NCBI RefSeq assembly: GCF_000376785.1
Contig: NZ_AQXX01000138.1
Span: 62,001 to 126,000 of the forward strand
Source: Hahella ganghwensis DSM 17046
GTDB taxonomy: Bacteria; Pseudomonadota; Gammaproteobacteria; Pseudomonadales; Oleiphilaceae
Direction: 5' to 3'
Length of the DNA: 64,000 nt
Part shown: piece by piece, positions 1-10,164 of the stretch
Position numbering within the stretch: position 1 is the stretch's first letter
Layout: each line of letters starts with the position of its first letter
Translations under genes and position numbers: made by a program
The notes under the pieces: model-generated
Databases searched by the model: none
What the model saw: only the letters and a program-made list of their open reading frames with translations
What the model was told of the DNA's origin: nothing

Positions 1-2820
1 TTCTTCTGCTCTGGTTGAGACCGGATGTGTCTGACTTTCGTTGCTTGATTGTGCTAAGTGGCTGTAACTGGACTGAATCCATTGTTGTCTGACTGGCTTC
101 AGGACCGGGAGAGCCGCCAATGTTGGTTTAGCTCCCTGATCAATCCGGCGTTCATGAAGCGGGTCGGGCATGGGAAGGCATGTCAGACCGGGTACTGACT
201 CACTGAGTTGAAGCAGTGGCGCAAACAGACCCTCATCATCTGATGGGTATCCTTTAACATCAGGCAAGCCGCCGGTATTGTCAGTATCAGCACTGCTGCC
301 ATATAGCAACCAGGCCATGGCGGTGTTCTGCATTTGTTTGAACGCTCCCCAGGGGAATACGCAATGCTGCCTGGCCCGGGTTAGAGCAACATAGAGCAGC
401 CGGAGATCCTCGGCCAGCGATTCCATACCGGCCTGCTGGCGGGCCTCCTCGCGTTCACCGAAATCCAGGACCAGTTCTTGATTGTTGGCCGGGTCATGTA
501 TGCAGAACGGCGCCGATGGCCAGTTTGAGCCCAGTCCGATGAAGGGGCAATAGACCAATGGATATTCCAGTCCCTTGGAGCTGTGAATTGTTACAATCTT
601 GACAAGATCATCATCACTTTCCAATCGGAGCTGGTGCTCATCCTGCTGCGCCGCTGAACTTTCCCGTTGGGCGACATACCACACTGAAAGTGATTCTGGT
701 GTTGGTGCTTCCGTCTGGGCCGTTTGTAGTAAACTTGCCAGATGCAGCAGGTTAGTCAAAGCACGCTCACCCTGTGGTCGACTCAACAGTCGTGCCGGGA
801 TCTGATAGAGATGGAGCCATCGCTGAAACATGACCAGGAAACCGTGGCGTTGCCAATCCTGGCGTAGTTGCAGTAATTCGTGCAACAGTTGCTCCCAGGC
901 AACTTCGTCCTTTGCGAGTGCTTCCAGACGGTTGGCATTATAACCCCAGCAGTGTGTGACCAGGGCGGCTCGCAGCCGACTTTCCTCCGTTGGCTCAAGC
1001 AAAGCTTGAATCAGATAAAACAGGTCCTCTGCTTCGGCAGTTTGATAAACCGATTCCCGGCTCAGAAATACACTGCTGACATGGCGCTCCTGCAAGGCCT
1101 GCTGTAATGCCAGTGCTTCACTGCCTTTACGAACCAGAATGGCGATGTCGCCCGGTTTAACGGTTTTCTCACCCAGACAGGCTTTACCTGTACTACCGAG
1201 ATTAATCCAATGGGCGACTTCGCTGGCTATTGTGGCAGCAATTGTCGGAACAACTATTTTTTTGTCCAGGGATTTTTTCTGCTCATCTGCTTCACGTTGC
1301 CACATCCAGCAATGCAACGGAGAGACGGCTTTACCCTCTATTGTGAGAGGAAGAGCGTCAGCGTGGCCTGCTGCCTGCACAGGATAAAACTCAATATCCT
1401 GTCCCATCAGGAAGGCATTTTTATTAGCGGAAAACAGGCTGTTAACGGCATACACCAACTCGCTGTGTGAGCGCCAGTTGGTGTCCATGGTGTAACGGGC
1501 AGTCGTCTCGTGTTTGGCCTGCAGATAGGCGTAGATATCCGCGCCCCGAAAACTGTAAATTGCCTGCTTCGGGTCGCCGATCATTACCAGCCCGCAGAGG
1601 TCTTCAGGCGCAGATGCCTCCACCCGATAAATCGAATTAAAAATGGCATACTGTGCCGGATCCGTATCCTGAAACTCATCAATCATCGCCAGAGGATATC
1701 GCTCCCTGAGAGTCTGGCTGAGTTGCATTCCCAATGGCCCTCGGATAGCTTCTCGCAAGCGCGTGATCAGATCATCGAACCCCATAACCTGACGTTGGTG
1801 TTTTAAGCGGGAAAAAGCATCACGCACATCTTTGATCAGTGTTACCAGAAGCCAGGGAGACAGATGATCGCTGACTTCCAAGTAGTGTTCCACACCATCG
1901 AACAACGGGTGCTCAGGTGCTTCCAGGCCCTTTTTGGCAGCCGCTTTCAGGACTTGGCTATGCAGGTGATTTCTGGCCAGAATGGCAGCCTGCTTCGGCA
2001 AAGTCAGAGCGTCATCCAACTGCGACCAAGTGTCCATTGAATCCCTGATCGCTTCCAGGGTGGCAGGCCCGTAATTCTTGGCACTGGCACTGATAATTTT
2101 GGTTTTCGCGGCTTCACTGAGTAGCCCCAGAGCTTCTTCCCCTGAATCCTGCCAAAGTTGTTTAAGTACACCGGACTGCTGTTTCAGGTTATCTATATCC
2201 ACCTCAAATGACGGCAGGATAAGATCTGTTTTATTGAGATAACCTCTGACAATATCACGGAGATGTTCTGGTCCCTGATAGCCCAGTTCGAAGGCTGTAT
2301 GGGCCAGTATGGGGTGTTGGTAGAATCTTTCACGCCAGACTTCCTGACAGGCTTGATGAAGCAGTCTGCCGGTATCCTGTTCTAAAGTGGTATCAAACAA
2401 TACTCCACTGTCGAAAGCGTGGTCCTGCAATGCTCGCTGACAAAAACCGTGAATGGTATAAATGGCCGCAGTATCCATTTCAAGAATGGCTTTCTGTAGC
2501 CGCCAACGTGCCTGTTCAAGGCTGTCCTGGCTATCTAATTCCTGGTTGGCGAAATCGCGAAGCCATTGCCAGTCATCGTCAGCAGATTCCGTCTGAAGTG
2601 CCTGCCATGCGCTATGTAGCCTGTCGCGAATCCGGTGACGTAACTCGTCAGTCGCGGCCCGAGTGAATGTCACGACCAGAATATTACGCACATCCAGACG
2701 GTGTTCCACGATGGCTCTTAAGTAAAGCGTAGTGATGGTGTAGGTTTTCCCTGTACCCGCACTGGCTTCGATCAGCTGGCGCCCTTGCAACGGAATGATC
2801 TGAGGATTCAGCGGCAGCAT
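1..2820 (-). CDS. recB: RecB, exodeoxyribonuclease V beta subunit (3' end cut by window)
   Basis: Superfamily 1A helicase-nuclease subunit of RecBCD, which processes double-strand breaks for recombination. The visible 940 residues hold the helicase: Walker A at residues 19-26 (ASAGTGKT), a TFTRAATDELR motif, the MIDEFQDTD Walker B box, a TIHSSKGLEYP motif and a LYVALTRAR motif. The reading frame is still open at base 1, so the remaining roughly 250 residues, including the C-terminal nuclease domain, lie outside. The start is fixed by a TAATG overlap with the recC stop, meaning translational coupling. recD would be expected next, beyond the window. No frameshift is seen. Confidence 0.96.
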   Translation of the reverse strand, partial: MLPLNPQIIPLQGRQLIEASAGTGKTYTITTLYLRAIVEHRLDVRNILVVTFTRAATDELRHRIRDRLHSAWQALQTESADDDWQWLRDFANQELDSQDSLEQARWRLQKAILEMDTAAIYTIHGFCQRALQDHAFDSGVLFDTTLEQDTGRLLHQACQEVWRERFYQHPILAHTAFELGYQGPEHLRDIVRGYLNKTDLILPSFEVDIDNLKQQSGVLKQLWQDSGEEALGLLSEAAKTKIISASAKNYGPATLEAIRDSMDTWSQLDDALTLPKQAAILARNHLHSQVLKAAAKKGLEAPEHPLFDGVEHYLEVSDHLSPWLLVTLIKDVRDAFSRLKHQRQVMGFDDLITRLREAIRGPLGMQLSQTLRERYPLAMIDEFQDTDPAQYAIFNSIYRVEASAPEDLCGLVMIGDPKQAIYSFRGADIYAYLQAKHETTARYTMDTNWRSHSELVYAVNSLFSANKNAFLMGQDIEFYPVQAAGHADALPLTIEGKAVSPLHCWMWQREADEQKKSLDKKIVVPTIAATIASEVAHWINLGSTGKACLGEKTVKPGDIAILVRKGSEALALQQALQERHVSSVFLSRESVYQTAEAEDLFYLIQALLEPTEESRLRAALVTHCWGYNANRLEALAKDEVAWEQLLHELLQLRQDWQRHGFLVMFQRWLHLYQIPARLLSRPQGERALTNLLHLASLLQTAQTEAPTPESLSVWYVAQRESSAAQQDEHQLRLESDDDLVKIVTIHSSKGLEYPLVYCPFIGLGSNWPSAPFCIHDPANNQELVLDFGEREEARQQAGMESLAEDLRLLYVALTRARQHCVFPWGAFKQMQNTAMAWLLYGSSADTDNTGGLPDVKGYPSDDEGLFAPLLQLSESVPGLTCLPMPDPLHERRIDQGAKPTLAALPVLKPVRQQWIQSSYSHLAQSSNESQTHPVSTRAEE

Positions 2821-5800
2821 TAACCCTGCCCTCCTTTCTGATCGGTTGCAGGCGTTGCAGGGGCAGTATCTGCCGAATCAAAATCACTACGTTTTCGATA
2901 TTGCAGGATGGGCGTCCAGATCTGCTGAACCAGAGCTTCGAATTCGTGGTTCAGGGGCTGCTCAATCTGTTGCCAGACCAATCGGTTGTAGGGGTGAAGC
3001 AACTCACTGCGTTCAGGAGCATTTTCGTTATACCAGCTACGTTGTGCTTCATTAGAGGCCTCTTTGCCGGCAGCCAATGCTTCCGCATAGGTCAGCCCTG
3101 TTTCAGGAAACAGGGGGAGTGGACGTTGACTGGTCTGTTGCACGAGCTCAAGGAATTGCTCCAGATAATTCAAGGCCTCGTCGTGTGGTACGGGTCGTAA
3201 CTGCCAGCTGTCTATAGATCCTTTGCTGTAGCCGATCAACTGGGTTTGCCACTGAATATGCTCCGGTTGCACAACATTGAGAACCAGGTGTTCCAACCAG
3301 CTCTGCAGCCATCGATTGCCCCTCAAGGAGCCCGCAAATAGTTTCAGCCTGCCTTGTGGTCGACAACTGGAGAGGCGTCCATGTAGTGGTACACCTCTGT
3401 CTGTCAAATTGAAGTCGATGTGTTCGGGCGTACCGGACAGCCAGGGGCTGGCATAGGCGGTCATTTCGGCTGTGGTTGAGCGCATTTGTGACAGCCATTG
3501 CTCTCCCCATTCTCCCAGAGGCAAATGTCCCTGAGCTCGCAGAACTTTCTCGATATGCTCGGGTGCCTGTCCCGCGACGACTCTTTCAAGCCAGAGTTCG
3601 CGTATCCGGTATCCGTTTAATGCCGCCAGTGCGAAAGGTTCGCTGTCTTCCAGGCTGCTTGCCTGTTCGAGTTCAATATTAAGGCGTTGCTTTACAAAAT
3701 AACGGGTTGGATGTCCGGCGAAGCTGAGTAGAGAGTTCAGCGAGAGCGGGTTATCCATGGAATACCATGGTGGGTCAGGCGCTTCCAGAGGAGAGTCGAC
3801 GAAGTGGGAGACTTCCTGCAAATTTTCCTGGTTTTCCCGGCTGACAGAAGGGGCACACCAATCCTGCTGGTAACTGCGGAGTGAATCGGCAGCGTCGGTG
3901 AAATAAGAAGGATGAAATGGTTGTAAACGATGCTCTCTGACTAATTTACCGGCTGTTTCCGGTGATGTCTGTTCACCAATGAGATCCAACAATTCATCAA
4001 TGACAACAGCCGGAGTTCGCTCGCTGTTGTCTTTCACACTGCGTCCCACATAACTAAGGTAAAACACTTCTCGTGCCGACAGCAGGGCTTCCAGAAACAG
4101 AAAACGGTCTTCATCTCTCCGGGCCCGGTCACCCTTACGGGGGGACTTGGCGATCAGGTCAAAGCTCATGGGCTGATCCTGGCGTGGAAACACTTCCTGA
4201 TTCATACCAAGCAGGGCCACCACTTTAAAAGGCAGGCTACGCATAGGCACCATGGCGCAGAAAGTCACGGTACCATTAAGAAAGCGTTGGCGACGGTTAG
4301 GTCCTTCCAGGCGCTGAGACAATTCCTTCCGAACTACCTCAAACGGCAGTTTTCCGGTAAACCCTGCCAGCTTCAGGTCATCGGACCATTCCTGCAGAGT
4401 TTCCTTGATGGATTCCACGGCTGAAGCTTCTTGCCTGTCCAGTATAGTCTCCTGGGGGGCAAACAGGCCTTCCACGATGTCTTGCAGAAGATTGAGCCAC
4501 TCCCCGGAACCAAGCGCGTGTTTCATTTGTTTGTGCCAGAGTCGCCAGCACTCAAACTGGGCGACCAGAGTGCCCAGGGCCTCGGCATCGGCGCTTTGTA
4601 AATGGGAATACGGCGCCTGTTGCTGATAGAGCTCGACAGATTCGGGCAATACATAACCCAGTAGCATGCGTTGCAGGCCTGCTTGCCATGAGAACAGGCC
4701 GGTGTGGTCAGTGTTCTCAGAATCATTATCCCCTGCACTATCCCAGCCGAAGCGAATTGCCGCTTCCTGTACCCAACGACGGATATGTTCCAGTTGTTCC
4801 ATATCCCACCCAAGACGTCTGGTAATGGCGGGTACTTCCAGAAGTCCCATAACATCGGGGGCATTTAACGGACCCTGAAGTAGGTCCAGAAATGATAAAA
4901 ATATCTGTACCAGCGGGGTGTCGTTAGTGCGGCTGAGGTCGGCCAATGACCAGGGAATCACTTTGTCCCCTTGCTGCGCCCCGAACACGGCTTCAATAAA
5001 AGGCGCGTAGGTGGCGATATCCGGCGTCATGACTACAACGTCGCGTGGATCGAGAGGGTCGTCATCCGGGGCATTTTGAAACAATGCCTGGAGTCGGTCA
5101 TAAAGTACTTCGACTTCTCTCAGAGGACTGTGACAGCAATGAATCTGCAAGCTGCTGTCTTTGCCCCGGTAATCCTCCCAGGGCGACTGGCGAAGATGAA
5201 ATATATCCCGCTGAAGCCTTTGCAACAGTGTCGGTGTGAGGTGTTCCTGTTCGGGAAATACACCAATATCCTCCTGGGGAAGGTTCACCAACTGGTCAAT
5301 GTGATCCCTGAGAGGAATGCCCCATGAAGCGAGAAGACGGTGGCCCTCTTCATACAGGTCAGCGGCGTCAGGAGAATCGCTGAGTTTGATATTGGTAATG
5401 GTTTTCCGGGAGGCGATATCGCCCCAGTACTGAGGTGTAGGGGTGAACTGGAACAAGGTGACCGGGAGTTTTTTGGCCAGTTCTGACAACACCTGCAGGT
5501 AGCCAGGCGGCATGTAGGGGATGCCAAAAACACTCAAGCGTTCCGGTAGCCCGCCTCCGTCTTTCCGAAACAGAGCTGGGTCTGGTTTTATCTGACTCAG
5601 CCCGGCCAGCATTTCTTCACTCAGGATCGCCCTGTGTGGAACTCTGGTCTCCGCATTCAGCTGGCGCCAGAGCATTGCCTGCCAGGCGTTTTCCCCCAGC
5701 GTATCGGGGGAAAACTCCGGTGTCTGCCATTCCAGGCACCATTCTGGCCGATAAATCAGATAGTGGTCGAATACGTCTGCAATCTGACGACTCAACTGAT

Positions 5801-6170
5801 AGAGTCGAAGGTCGGGCATATCCTGCCGCAGGTACTGGGCCAGCATCTGGAATGATGGATCATTTAACTGTTCTGGCAGAAGATGGAAAATGCGCCAGGT
5901 CAGGACATTCTTATTCCAGATATCCTGTTCTGGAATTTCCGGGAGTACCAGGCGATACAATTGCCACATGAACTGCGCAGGCAATACCAGATTAAGGTTG
6001 GCGGCAATGCCGTTACGCTCAGCGATCTGTTGCTGTACCCAGCGCCCCATTCCCTGACTCTGAACGACAATGGTTTCCGGGGTTAACGGATGTGAGAGAG
6101 GATCACGCAGACTGGCGGACAGTAGGCTGATCAGGTGCTCCTGTTGGTGGCTATAGATGACCTGAAGCAT
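2820..6170 (-). CDS. recC: RecC, exodeoxyribonuclease V gamma subunit
   Basis: Chi-recognising subunit of RecBCD. At 1116 residues it is close to the E. coli protein (about 1120). The N-terminus (LQVIYSHQQEHLI) and the early VVQSQGMGRWVQQQIA segment are characteristic of RecC; later GMNQEVFPRQD and DRFLFLEALLSAR match the inactivated helicase fold. It lies 7 nt after the upstream reductase gene and its stop overlaps the recB start, so the three genes are probably co-transcribed. Length and motifs indicate an intact gene. Confidence 0.96.
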   Translation of the reverse strand: MLQVIYSHQQEHLISLLSASLRDPLSHPLTPETIVVQSQGMGRWVQQQIAERNGIAANLNLVLPAQFMWQLYRLVLPEIPEQDIWNKNVLTWRIFHLLPEQLNDPSFQMLAQYLRQDMPDLRLYQLSRQIADVFDHYLIYRPEWCLEWQTPEFSPDTLGENAWQAMLWRQLNAETRVPHRAILSEEMLAGLSQIKPDPALFRKDGGGLPERLSVFGIPYMPPGYLQVLSELAKKLPVTLFQFTPTPQYWGDIASRKTITNIKLSDSPDAADLYEEGHRLLASWGIPLRDHIDQLVNLPQEDIGVFPEQEHLTPTLLQRLQRDIFHLRQSPWEDYRGKDSSLQIHCCHSPLREVEVLYDRLQALFQNAPDDDPLDPRDVVVMTPDIATYAPFIEAVFGAQQGDKVIPWSLADLSRTNDTPLVQIFLSFLDLLQGPLNAPDVMGLLEVPAITRRLGWDMEQLEHIRRWVQEAAIRFGWDSAGDNDSENTDHTGLFSWQAGLQRMLLGYVLPESVELYQQQAPYSHLQSADAEALGTLVAQFECWRLWHKQMKHALGSGEWLNLLQDIVEGLFAPQETILDRQEASAVESIKETLQEWSDDLKLAGFTGKLPFEVVRKELSQRLEGPNRRQRFLNGTVTFCAMVPMRSLPFKVVALLGMNQEVFPRQDQPMSFDLIAKSPRKGDRARRDEDRFLFLEALLSAREVFYLSYVGRSVKDNSERTPAVVIDELLDLIGEQTSPETAGKLVREHRLQPFHPSYFTDAADSLRSYQQDWCAPSVSRENQENLQEVSHFVDSPLEAPDPPWYSMDNPLSLNSLLSFAGHPTRYFVKQRLNIELEQASSLEDSEPFALAALNGYRIRELWLERVVAGQAPEHIEKVLRAQGHLPLGEWGEQWLSQMRSTTAEMTAYASPWLSGTPEHIDFNLTDRGVPLHGRLSSCRPQGRLKLFAGSLRGNRWLQSWLEHLVLNVVQPEHIQWQTQLIGYSKGSIDSWQLRPVPHDEALNYLEQFLELVQQTSQRPLPLFPETGLTYAEALAAGKEASNEAQRSWYNENAPERSELLHPYNRLVWQQIEQPLNHEFEALVQQIWTPILQYRKRSDFDSADTAPATPATDQKGGQG

Positions 6171-6177
6171 GAAACTC

Positions 6178-7107
6178 CTAGCCTTGTCGGATATCGCTGA
6201 GAGCAGATACAGTCTGTTGAATCATATCTGTCAGAAACGGCGTTTTATAACCGAGAGTTCGTGCTTTGCGGCTATCCAGACTGGTGTCTTTTGGCCGTTT
6301 GGCTGGCATGATTACCTCAGATTGGGATTGCGCCTGTACCAGTTCAGAGGGTTGTTTTAGAAAGGTGGCCAGTTGATTCAGCAAGTGGTAGCGGGTGGTC
6401 GTTTCGATGCCCCCGAGGTGCAAGGTTTCACCTTGTACATGATGGAACAGATGGGCAATACCCTCAGCAGCCACCCGATAACTGACTGCAGAACGATATT
6501 CGTCATCAAAGGCGGTTAAAGACCCTCCCCGGTTCAATTGATCGACCCATCCCTGAAACGCTGAAGGTTTCAGCAAGCCTGCACCGAACATCCAGGGAAG
6601 ACGGGCAATGGTGCTTTCAGGATGAACCTCTCTGATGAGATCCTCTGCCAATGCCTTGTGCTCTCCATAAGTGTTGATAGGGTTAACTGGATCAGCTTCA
6701 GAGTAGTTTCCTCCGCTGCCGTCAAATACCAGGTCGGTGGAGGTAAACAGAAATCTGATACCCCGATGGGCACAACTGGCTGCCAGATTCCTGGTGACTT
6801 CCACATTCAGCGACATCGACATTTCCGGCCGGGTCTGGCAGGTGTTGGGGTCCGACAGGGCGGCCGCGTGTATGACTCCCACCGGAGCCATGTTATTCAG
6901 CATGGCCTCCACCATTGCCTGGTCCTGAAGATCCATGCGAACCCTGTATGGCGCTAATGATTCCGGTAATGTCGCCAGGTGGCTGACGGCGACGACATCA
7001 AACTCACTCGCAAATGACCGGCACAGATGTGCACCGAGAAACCCTGAAGCACCGGTGATCACGATTTTGGGCTGAGAAGCAGAGGATTGGCTGAGCGTTG
7101 ATACCAT
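6178..7107 (-). CDS. NAD(P)-dependent sugar-nucleotide-type reductase (RfbD-like SDR)
   Basis: Extended short-chain dehydrogenase of 309 residues. The Rossmann glycine motif GASGFLG spans residues 19-25 and the catalytic YxxxK is Y147/K151 (YGEHK). A TSTDLVFDG segment and the overall layout resemble dTDP-4-dehydrorhamnose reductases. The substrate cannot be told: there are no other rhamnose genes nearby, and it sits at the head of the recC-recB operon, an unusual partner. The ribosome binding site is weak; the next in-frame methionines lie inside the Rossmann fold, so this start is kept. Confidence 0.85.
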   Translation of the reverse strand: MVSTLSQSSASQPKIVITGASGFLGAHLCRSFASEFDVVAVSHLATLPESLAPYRVRMDLQDQAMVEAMLNNMAPVGVIHAAALSDPNTCQTRPEMSMSLNVEVTRNLAASCAHRGIRFLFTSTDLVFDGSGGNYSEADPVNPINTYGEHKALAEDLIREVHPESTIARLPWMFGAGLLKPSAFQGWVDQLNRGGSLTAFDDEYRSAVSYRVAAEGIAHLFHHVQGETLHLGGIETTTRYHLLNQLATFLKQPSELVQAQSQSEVIMPAKRPKDTSLDSRKARTLGYKTPFLTDMIQQTVSALSDIRQG

Positions 7108-7316
7108 CAGTTATTTATCGTTCTTAATGAAACGTCAACAGACCCTAGTCTGCAATGAAACAAGGCATGATACAATCCGCAGCGATTTTACTGAACCTGA
7201 ATCAGTCGTGTTGTGGATAGGTCGTTGTTAAACAGAAATCAGGCAGAGGATTTTATGTTAGGTAGGTCTGAAAGGTCGATAGGAATCGGTTTCGTCGTAC
7301 TGACTGGAACTGCAGT

Positions 7317-8249
7317 ATGAAAACGCTGAAAGCTGAAATCCTCCTGATTCTCGCAGCAGCAATTTGGGGTATGGCCTTTGTGGCCCAGGTTAAAGGGATG
7401 GACCATGTGGGGCCATTTACCTTCAATGCTGCGCGATTTCTGATCGGTGCCTTGTCGTTGATCCCTCTACTTTTCATACTTCCTCGCTTTCAGCGTATCG
7501 GACCGGGTAAGCCAGCATCAGCAGGAGTGGTGACCGGGGGGATTCTTGCCGGTGCGTTTCTGTTTGCGGGGGCCAGTCTGCAGCAGGTTGGCCTGCAATA
7601 TACCACTGCCGGAAAAGCGGGTTTTATTACAGGGCTATACATAGTCATTGTGCCCATGATTGCGCTGATGTGGGGGCAACGCGCATTGCCGAAAGTATGG
7701 ATCGGTGCACTTATGGCAGTACTGGGCCTTTATTTTCTCAGCATTCGGGAAGATTTCTCTTTGTCCTATGGGGATAGCCTGCAACTGGTGGGAGCCTTTT
7801 TCTGGGCCGGCCATGTTCTGATTGTCGGTTGGCTGTCACCACGTTACAACCCGATCCATATATCGATCGTTCAGTTTTTTGCCTGTGGATTACTAAGTTG
7901 GTTGATTGCCCTCGGCACTGAAACCCTCTCCTCTGAAACACTGATAGCTGCGGCAGGACCCATTGCTTATGGTGGTCTGATGTCGGTAGGCGTTGCCTTC
8001 ACTTTACAGGTCGTGGGCCAACAATGGGTTCCTGCATCCCATGCGGCGATTATTATCAGTCTGGAGGCCGTATTTGCCGCCATTGGTGGTTGGTGGCTGC
8101 TGAATGAGCACCTTGACGGACAGTCCCTATTTGGCTGTGGCCTGATGCTGGTGGGAATGGTGGTGTCGCAATGGCCGACCCGGCGCAAGCGGGAGACGAC
8201 AGTCAGTGTTGATGAAAAAACGGCATCAGGGATGCAATTGTCTGAGTAG
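7317..8249 (+). CDS. EamA/DMT family transporter
   Basis: Integral inner-membrane protein of 310 residues with about ten hydrophobic segments in two EamA repeats (about residues 5-140 and 150-285), beginning with the family-typical AAAIWGMAFVAQ. DMT transporters export or exchange small metabolites; the substrate is unknown here. The hydrophilic tail after residue 287 overlaps the end of the convergent gene downstream by 24 nt. It is divergent from the reductase gene, with a 209-nt gap. The ribosome binding site is weak (TGGAAC). Confidence 0.9.
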   Translation: MKTLKAEILLILAAAIWGMAFVAQVKGMDHVGPFTFNAARFLIGALSLIPLLFILPRFQRIGPGKPASAGVVTGGILAGAFLFAGASLQQVGLQYTTAGKAGFITGLYIVIVPMIALMWGQRALPKVWIGALMAVLGLYFLSIREDFSLSYGDSLQLVGAFFWAGHVLIVGWLSPRYNPIHISIVQFFACGLLSWLIALGTETLSSETLIAAAGPIAYGGLMSVGVAFTLQVVGQQWVPASHAAIIISLEAVFAAIGGWWLLNEHLDGQSLFGCGLMLVGMVVSQWPTRRKRETTVSVDEKTASGMQLSE

Positions 8250-9128
8250 GGCCAAAAGGTCAGGGGCCAACTGACTGAGTGAGCCCAGCGGGCCCACCAT
8301 ATCGATCAATTCTCCGCGTGTGTGAAAGTTTTCCCGTTCAATCTGATCCAGCATTTTATGTAGATAACGTTCACCCCGAAGGCGATTGATTGCCAGCTCG
8401 GCCAGTGGCGACAAAAGTGGGGCGACCGCAAGCGTGGCCAGCATGCCTGTGCCGGCACCTACCCAGCCAACCCAGGCGGGAACGCCGGCAAACTTTGTCC
8501 AGAGAAGCCCCCAGAATGACTGCTGTGAAAGGTAAACCCCATTCGCCATCGCCGCTCCGGTGGCCATGGCGCTGCCGAAAGTGATCTGGCTGCCCAGATG
8601 ACCGGCGAACTGCCGCCCCAGGCCCCCGATCAACAGAAACATCAGTAAATCCCGGCTACCTTCACGTGTGCCTCCCAAACGGCCCAGCCGATCCTGCAGG
8701 AACGCCATGACAGCAACGCTCTGTTGCTCTGTCATAGGCGCGCTTAATGACGCTTCACAAGCTTTCCACTCGGGTATCCAGCGTTCTGTGACCTGATTTA
8801 ATTTTTGTTGCAACACTGATAGTTGCAACAGGTCTGTTTCCAATGCCTGCAGAAGCGCGGTTTCTTTTCCTGAGAGAGGAACTGGGGATTTAGAGGACTT
8901 CTGCCACAGTCTGGAGGATAGTCGCCATAAAGCCCTTGGCACTGACATCAGATCCTGTGGAATATCTCGCTTGTGTTTCCAGTGCCGGGCAGAAACGCCT
9001 CTGACAGAAATAAAGTGTTGGCGATAAAACTCAGGGACTCGCTCATGGGCTGCTGTAAAGTGGTCCCGGATGACCTGGCTGAGTTCGAACGCAAATTTTT
9101 CAGTCTTGATAGAAGTTGTCGCTGTCAC
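8226..9128 (-). CDS. Predicted membrane-associated protein, DUF6635-like
   Basis: A 300-residue protein of unknown function. The N-terminal third is soluble and has an arginine/histidine-rich stretch (VPEFYRQHF, residues 31-39) of the kind I associate with DUF6635; this is a memory-based resemblance, not a search. Residues 160-250 are glycine/alanine-rich and hydrophobic (LLMFLLIGGLG, GWVGAGTGMLATLAVAPLL), giving two or more probable membrane segments. It converges on the EamA gene with a 24-nt overlap of the two 3' ends, so no terminator separates them. Confidence 0.7.
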   Translation of the reverse strand: MTATTSIKTEKFAFELSQVIRDHFTAAHERVPEFYRQHFISVRGVSARHWKHKRDIPQDLMSVPRALWRLSSRLWQKSSKSPVPLSGKETALLQALETDLLQLSVLQQKLNQVTERWIPEWKACEASLSAPMTEQQSVAVMAFLQDRLGRLGGTREGSRDLLMFLLIGGLGRQFAGHLGSQITFGSAMATGAAMANGVYLSQQSFWGLLWTKFAGVPAWVGWVGAGTGMLATLAVAPLLSPLAELAINRLRGERYLHKMLDQIERENFHTRGELIDMVGPLGSLSQLAPDLLALLRQLHP

Positions 9129-9272
9129 GGATATGCGGGCTTAGAAATCGAAGTTATTCAAGTCGGCAACGTAGATATACTTTAACCAACGTGTATATAC
9201 AGCAACCAACATGCGAAGACTCTATCATACCCGGAACTGGTCAGGTGGTCCTGCTGAAGATCATGGTCCTGC

Positions 9273-9307
9273 AAAAAATGAGGGGCAATAGCCGAAATTA
9301 CCCCTCA
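9273..9307 (-). terminator. Rho-independent terminator of the methyltransferase gene
   Basis: On the minus strand TGAGGGG pairs with CCCCTCA around an AATTTCGGCTATT interior and is followed by a run of six T. It begins 10 nt past the methyltransferase stop codon. Confidence 0.85.
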
Positions 9308-9316
9308 CCAGTCAGT

Positions 9317-10048
9317 TTAAAGGCGCTGAGCCGCCGCGATAAAGAACATTGGTCGTTCAAGCTCCTGGGCTAACTCCGGCTGCAGACGAATCTGTTCTGA
9401 ATCGGGTTTCCACTCATTCAGGTGTTTCAGGTTAAAGCCATGGGTGATCAGCATGTTCAGGTATGTGCTCAGCGTTCGGTGTTGTTTGATCACCCCCGTT
9501 GCGAACCAATCTGTTTTCCTTTGGCCCTCCACCAGATATTGATCAACCGGCCAAACTGTCCTTTTTTGGGAACTGCTGATCCAACCGGGATTGGATGGCG
9601 CGGTAAAGATCGGATGCTCTGCCGAGAATACCAGCCAACCACCGGGCTTCAGTGCCTGATAGACATTGGCTAAAAGCGAGTCCAGATTGGCGAGATAATG
9701 AAATGTCAGCGAACTGTAGACAATATCGTAAGAATCAGGCTGCAGTGAGAGCTCTTCCAGATCTGCGCGAAGATACTCAATGTTGCTCTGTGACGTCATT
9801 TCTTTCGCTCGGGCGAGCATGTTTTCTGAGACATCGAGGCCCAGTATTTCCGATGCCCTTTGTTCACCTGCCCAACGGCAGAACCACCCGAATCCGCAGC
9901 CCAGGTCTGCAACTCTGGTGTTTGTCAGTGGCGGCAATATTGCCTGCATGGCAGGCCACTCAGGCGCGCCCTCGAAACCGGCAAGCGACCTGGGCAGCTG
10001 GCTGTAACCTTCAAAAAATTCAGTGGTATCGTAAATGTTCTGTGTCAT
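9317..10048 (-). CDS. Class I SAM-dependent methyltransferase
   Basis: Small-molecule-type methyltransferase of 243 residues. The SAM-binding motif I is VADLGCGFGWFCRW, followed by acidic LGLDVSE and the motif IV region DIVYSSLTFHYL. The N-terminus (YDTTEFFEGYSQL) matches cytosolic UbiE/BioC-like methyltransferases of unknown substrate. Start: an ATG at 10048 with GGAGAA 7 nt upstream is preferred over the in-frame ATG at 10099, which would add 17 residues not typical of the family. Monocistronic, with its own terminator. Confidence 0.88.
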   Translation of the reverse strand: MTQNIYDTTEFFEGYSQLPRSLAGFEGAPEWPAMQAILPPLTNTRVADLGCGFGWFCRWAGEQRASEILGLDVSENMLARAKEMTSQSNIEYLRADLEELSLQPDSYDIVYSSLTFHYLANLDSLLANVYQALKPGGWLVFSAEHPIFTAPSNPGWISSSQKRTVWPVDQYLVEGQRKTDWFATGVIKQHRTLSTYLNMLITHGFNLKHLNEWKPDSEQIRLQPELAQELERPMFFIAAAQRL

Positions 10049-10111
10049 TGGATGGTTCTCCGTTTGAAATGCCTTTATACGAACGGGTGACAATGACAAC
10101 CTTCAGGCGTA

Positions 10112-10144
10112 ACAAAGCCCCGTCCGTGTGACGGCGGGGTTTGT
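10112..10144. terminator. GC-rich hairpin upstream of the methyltransferase gene
   Basis: ACAAAGCCCCG and CGGGGTTTGT pair with one bulged base, and CCGT-GTG-ACGG forms the tip. It reads as a terminator best on the minus strand (followed by TTTGTTAC), but no recognised gene ends here. It may end an unannotated small RNA from the 10.2-10.5 kb region, or be an attenuator in the methyltransferase leader. Confidence 0.5.
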
Positions 10145-10164
10145 CGCAAAATCGCGAGCCTAGT

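Noticed and set aside
3148-3510. A 120-codon minus-strand open frame
   Set aside because: It is another frame inside recC, with low-complexity composition and no ribosome binding site.
9652-10131. A 159-codon plus-strand open frame
   Set aside because: Lies antisense to the methyltransferase gene, which has clear SAM motifs and a ribosome binding site; the frame has no recognisable domain.
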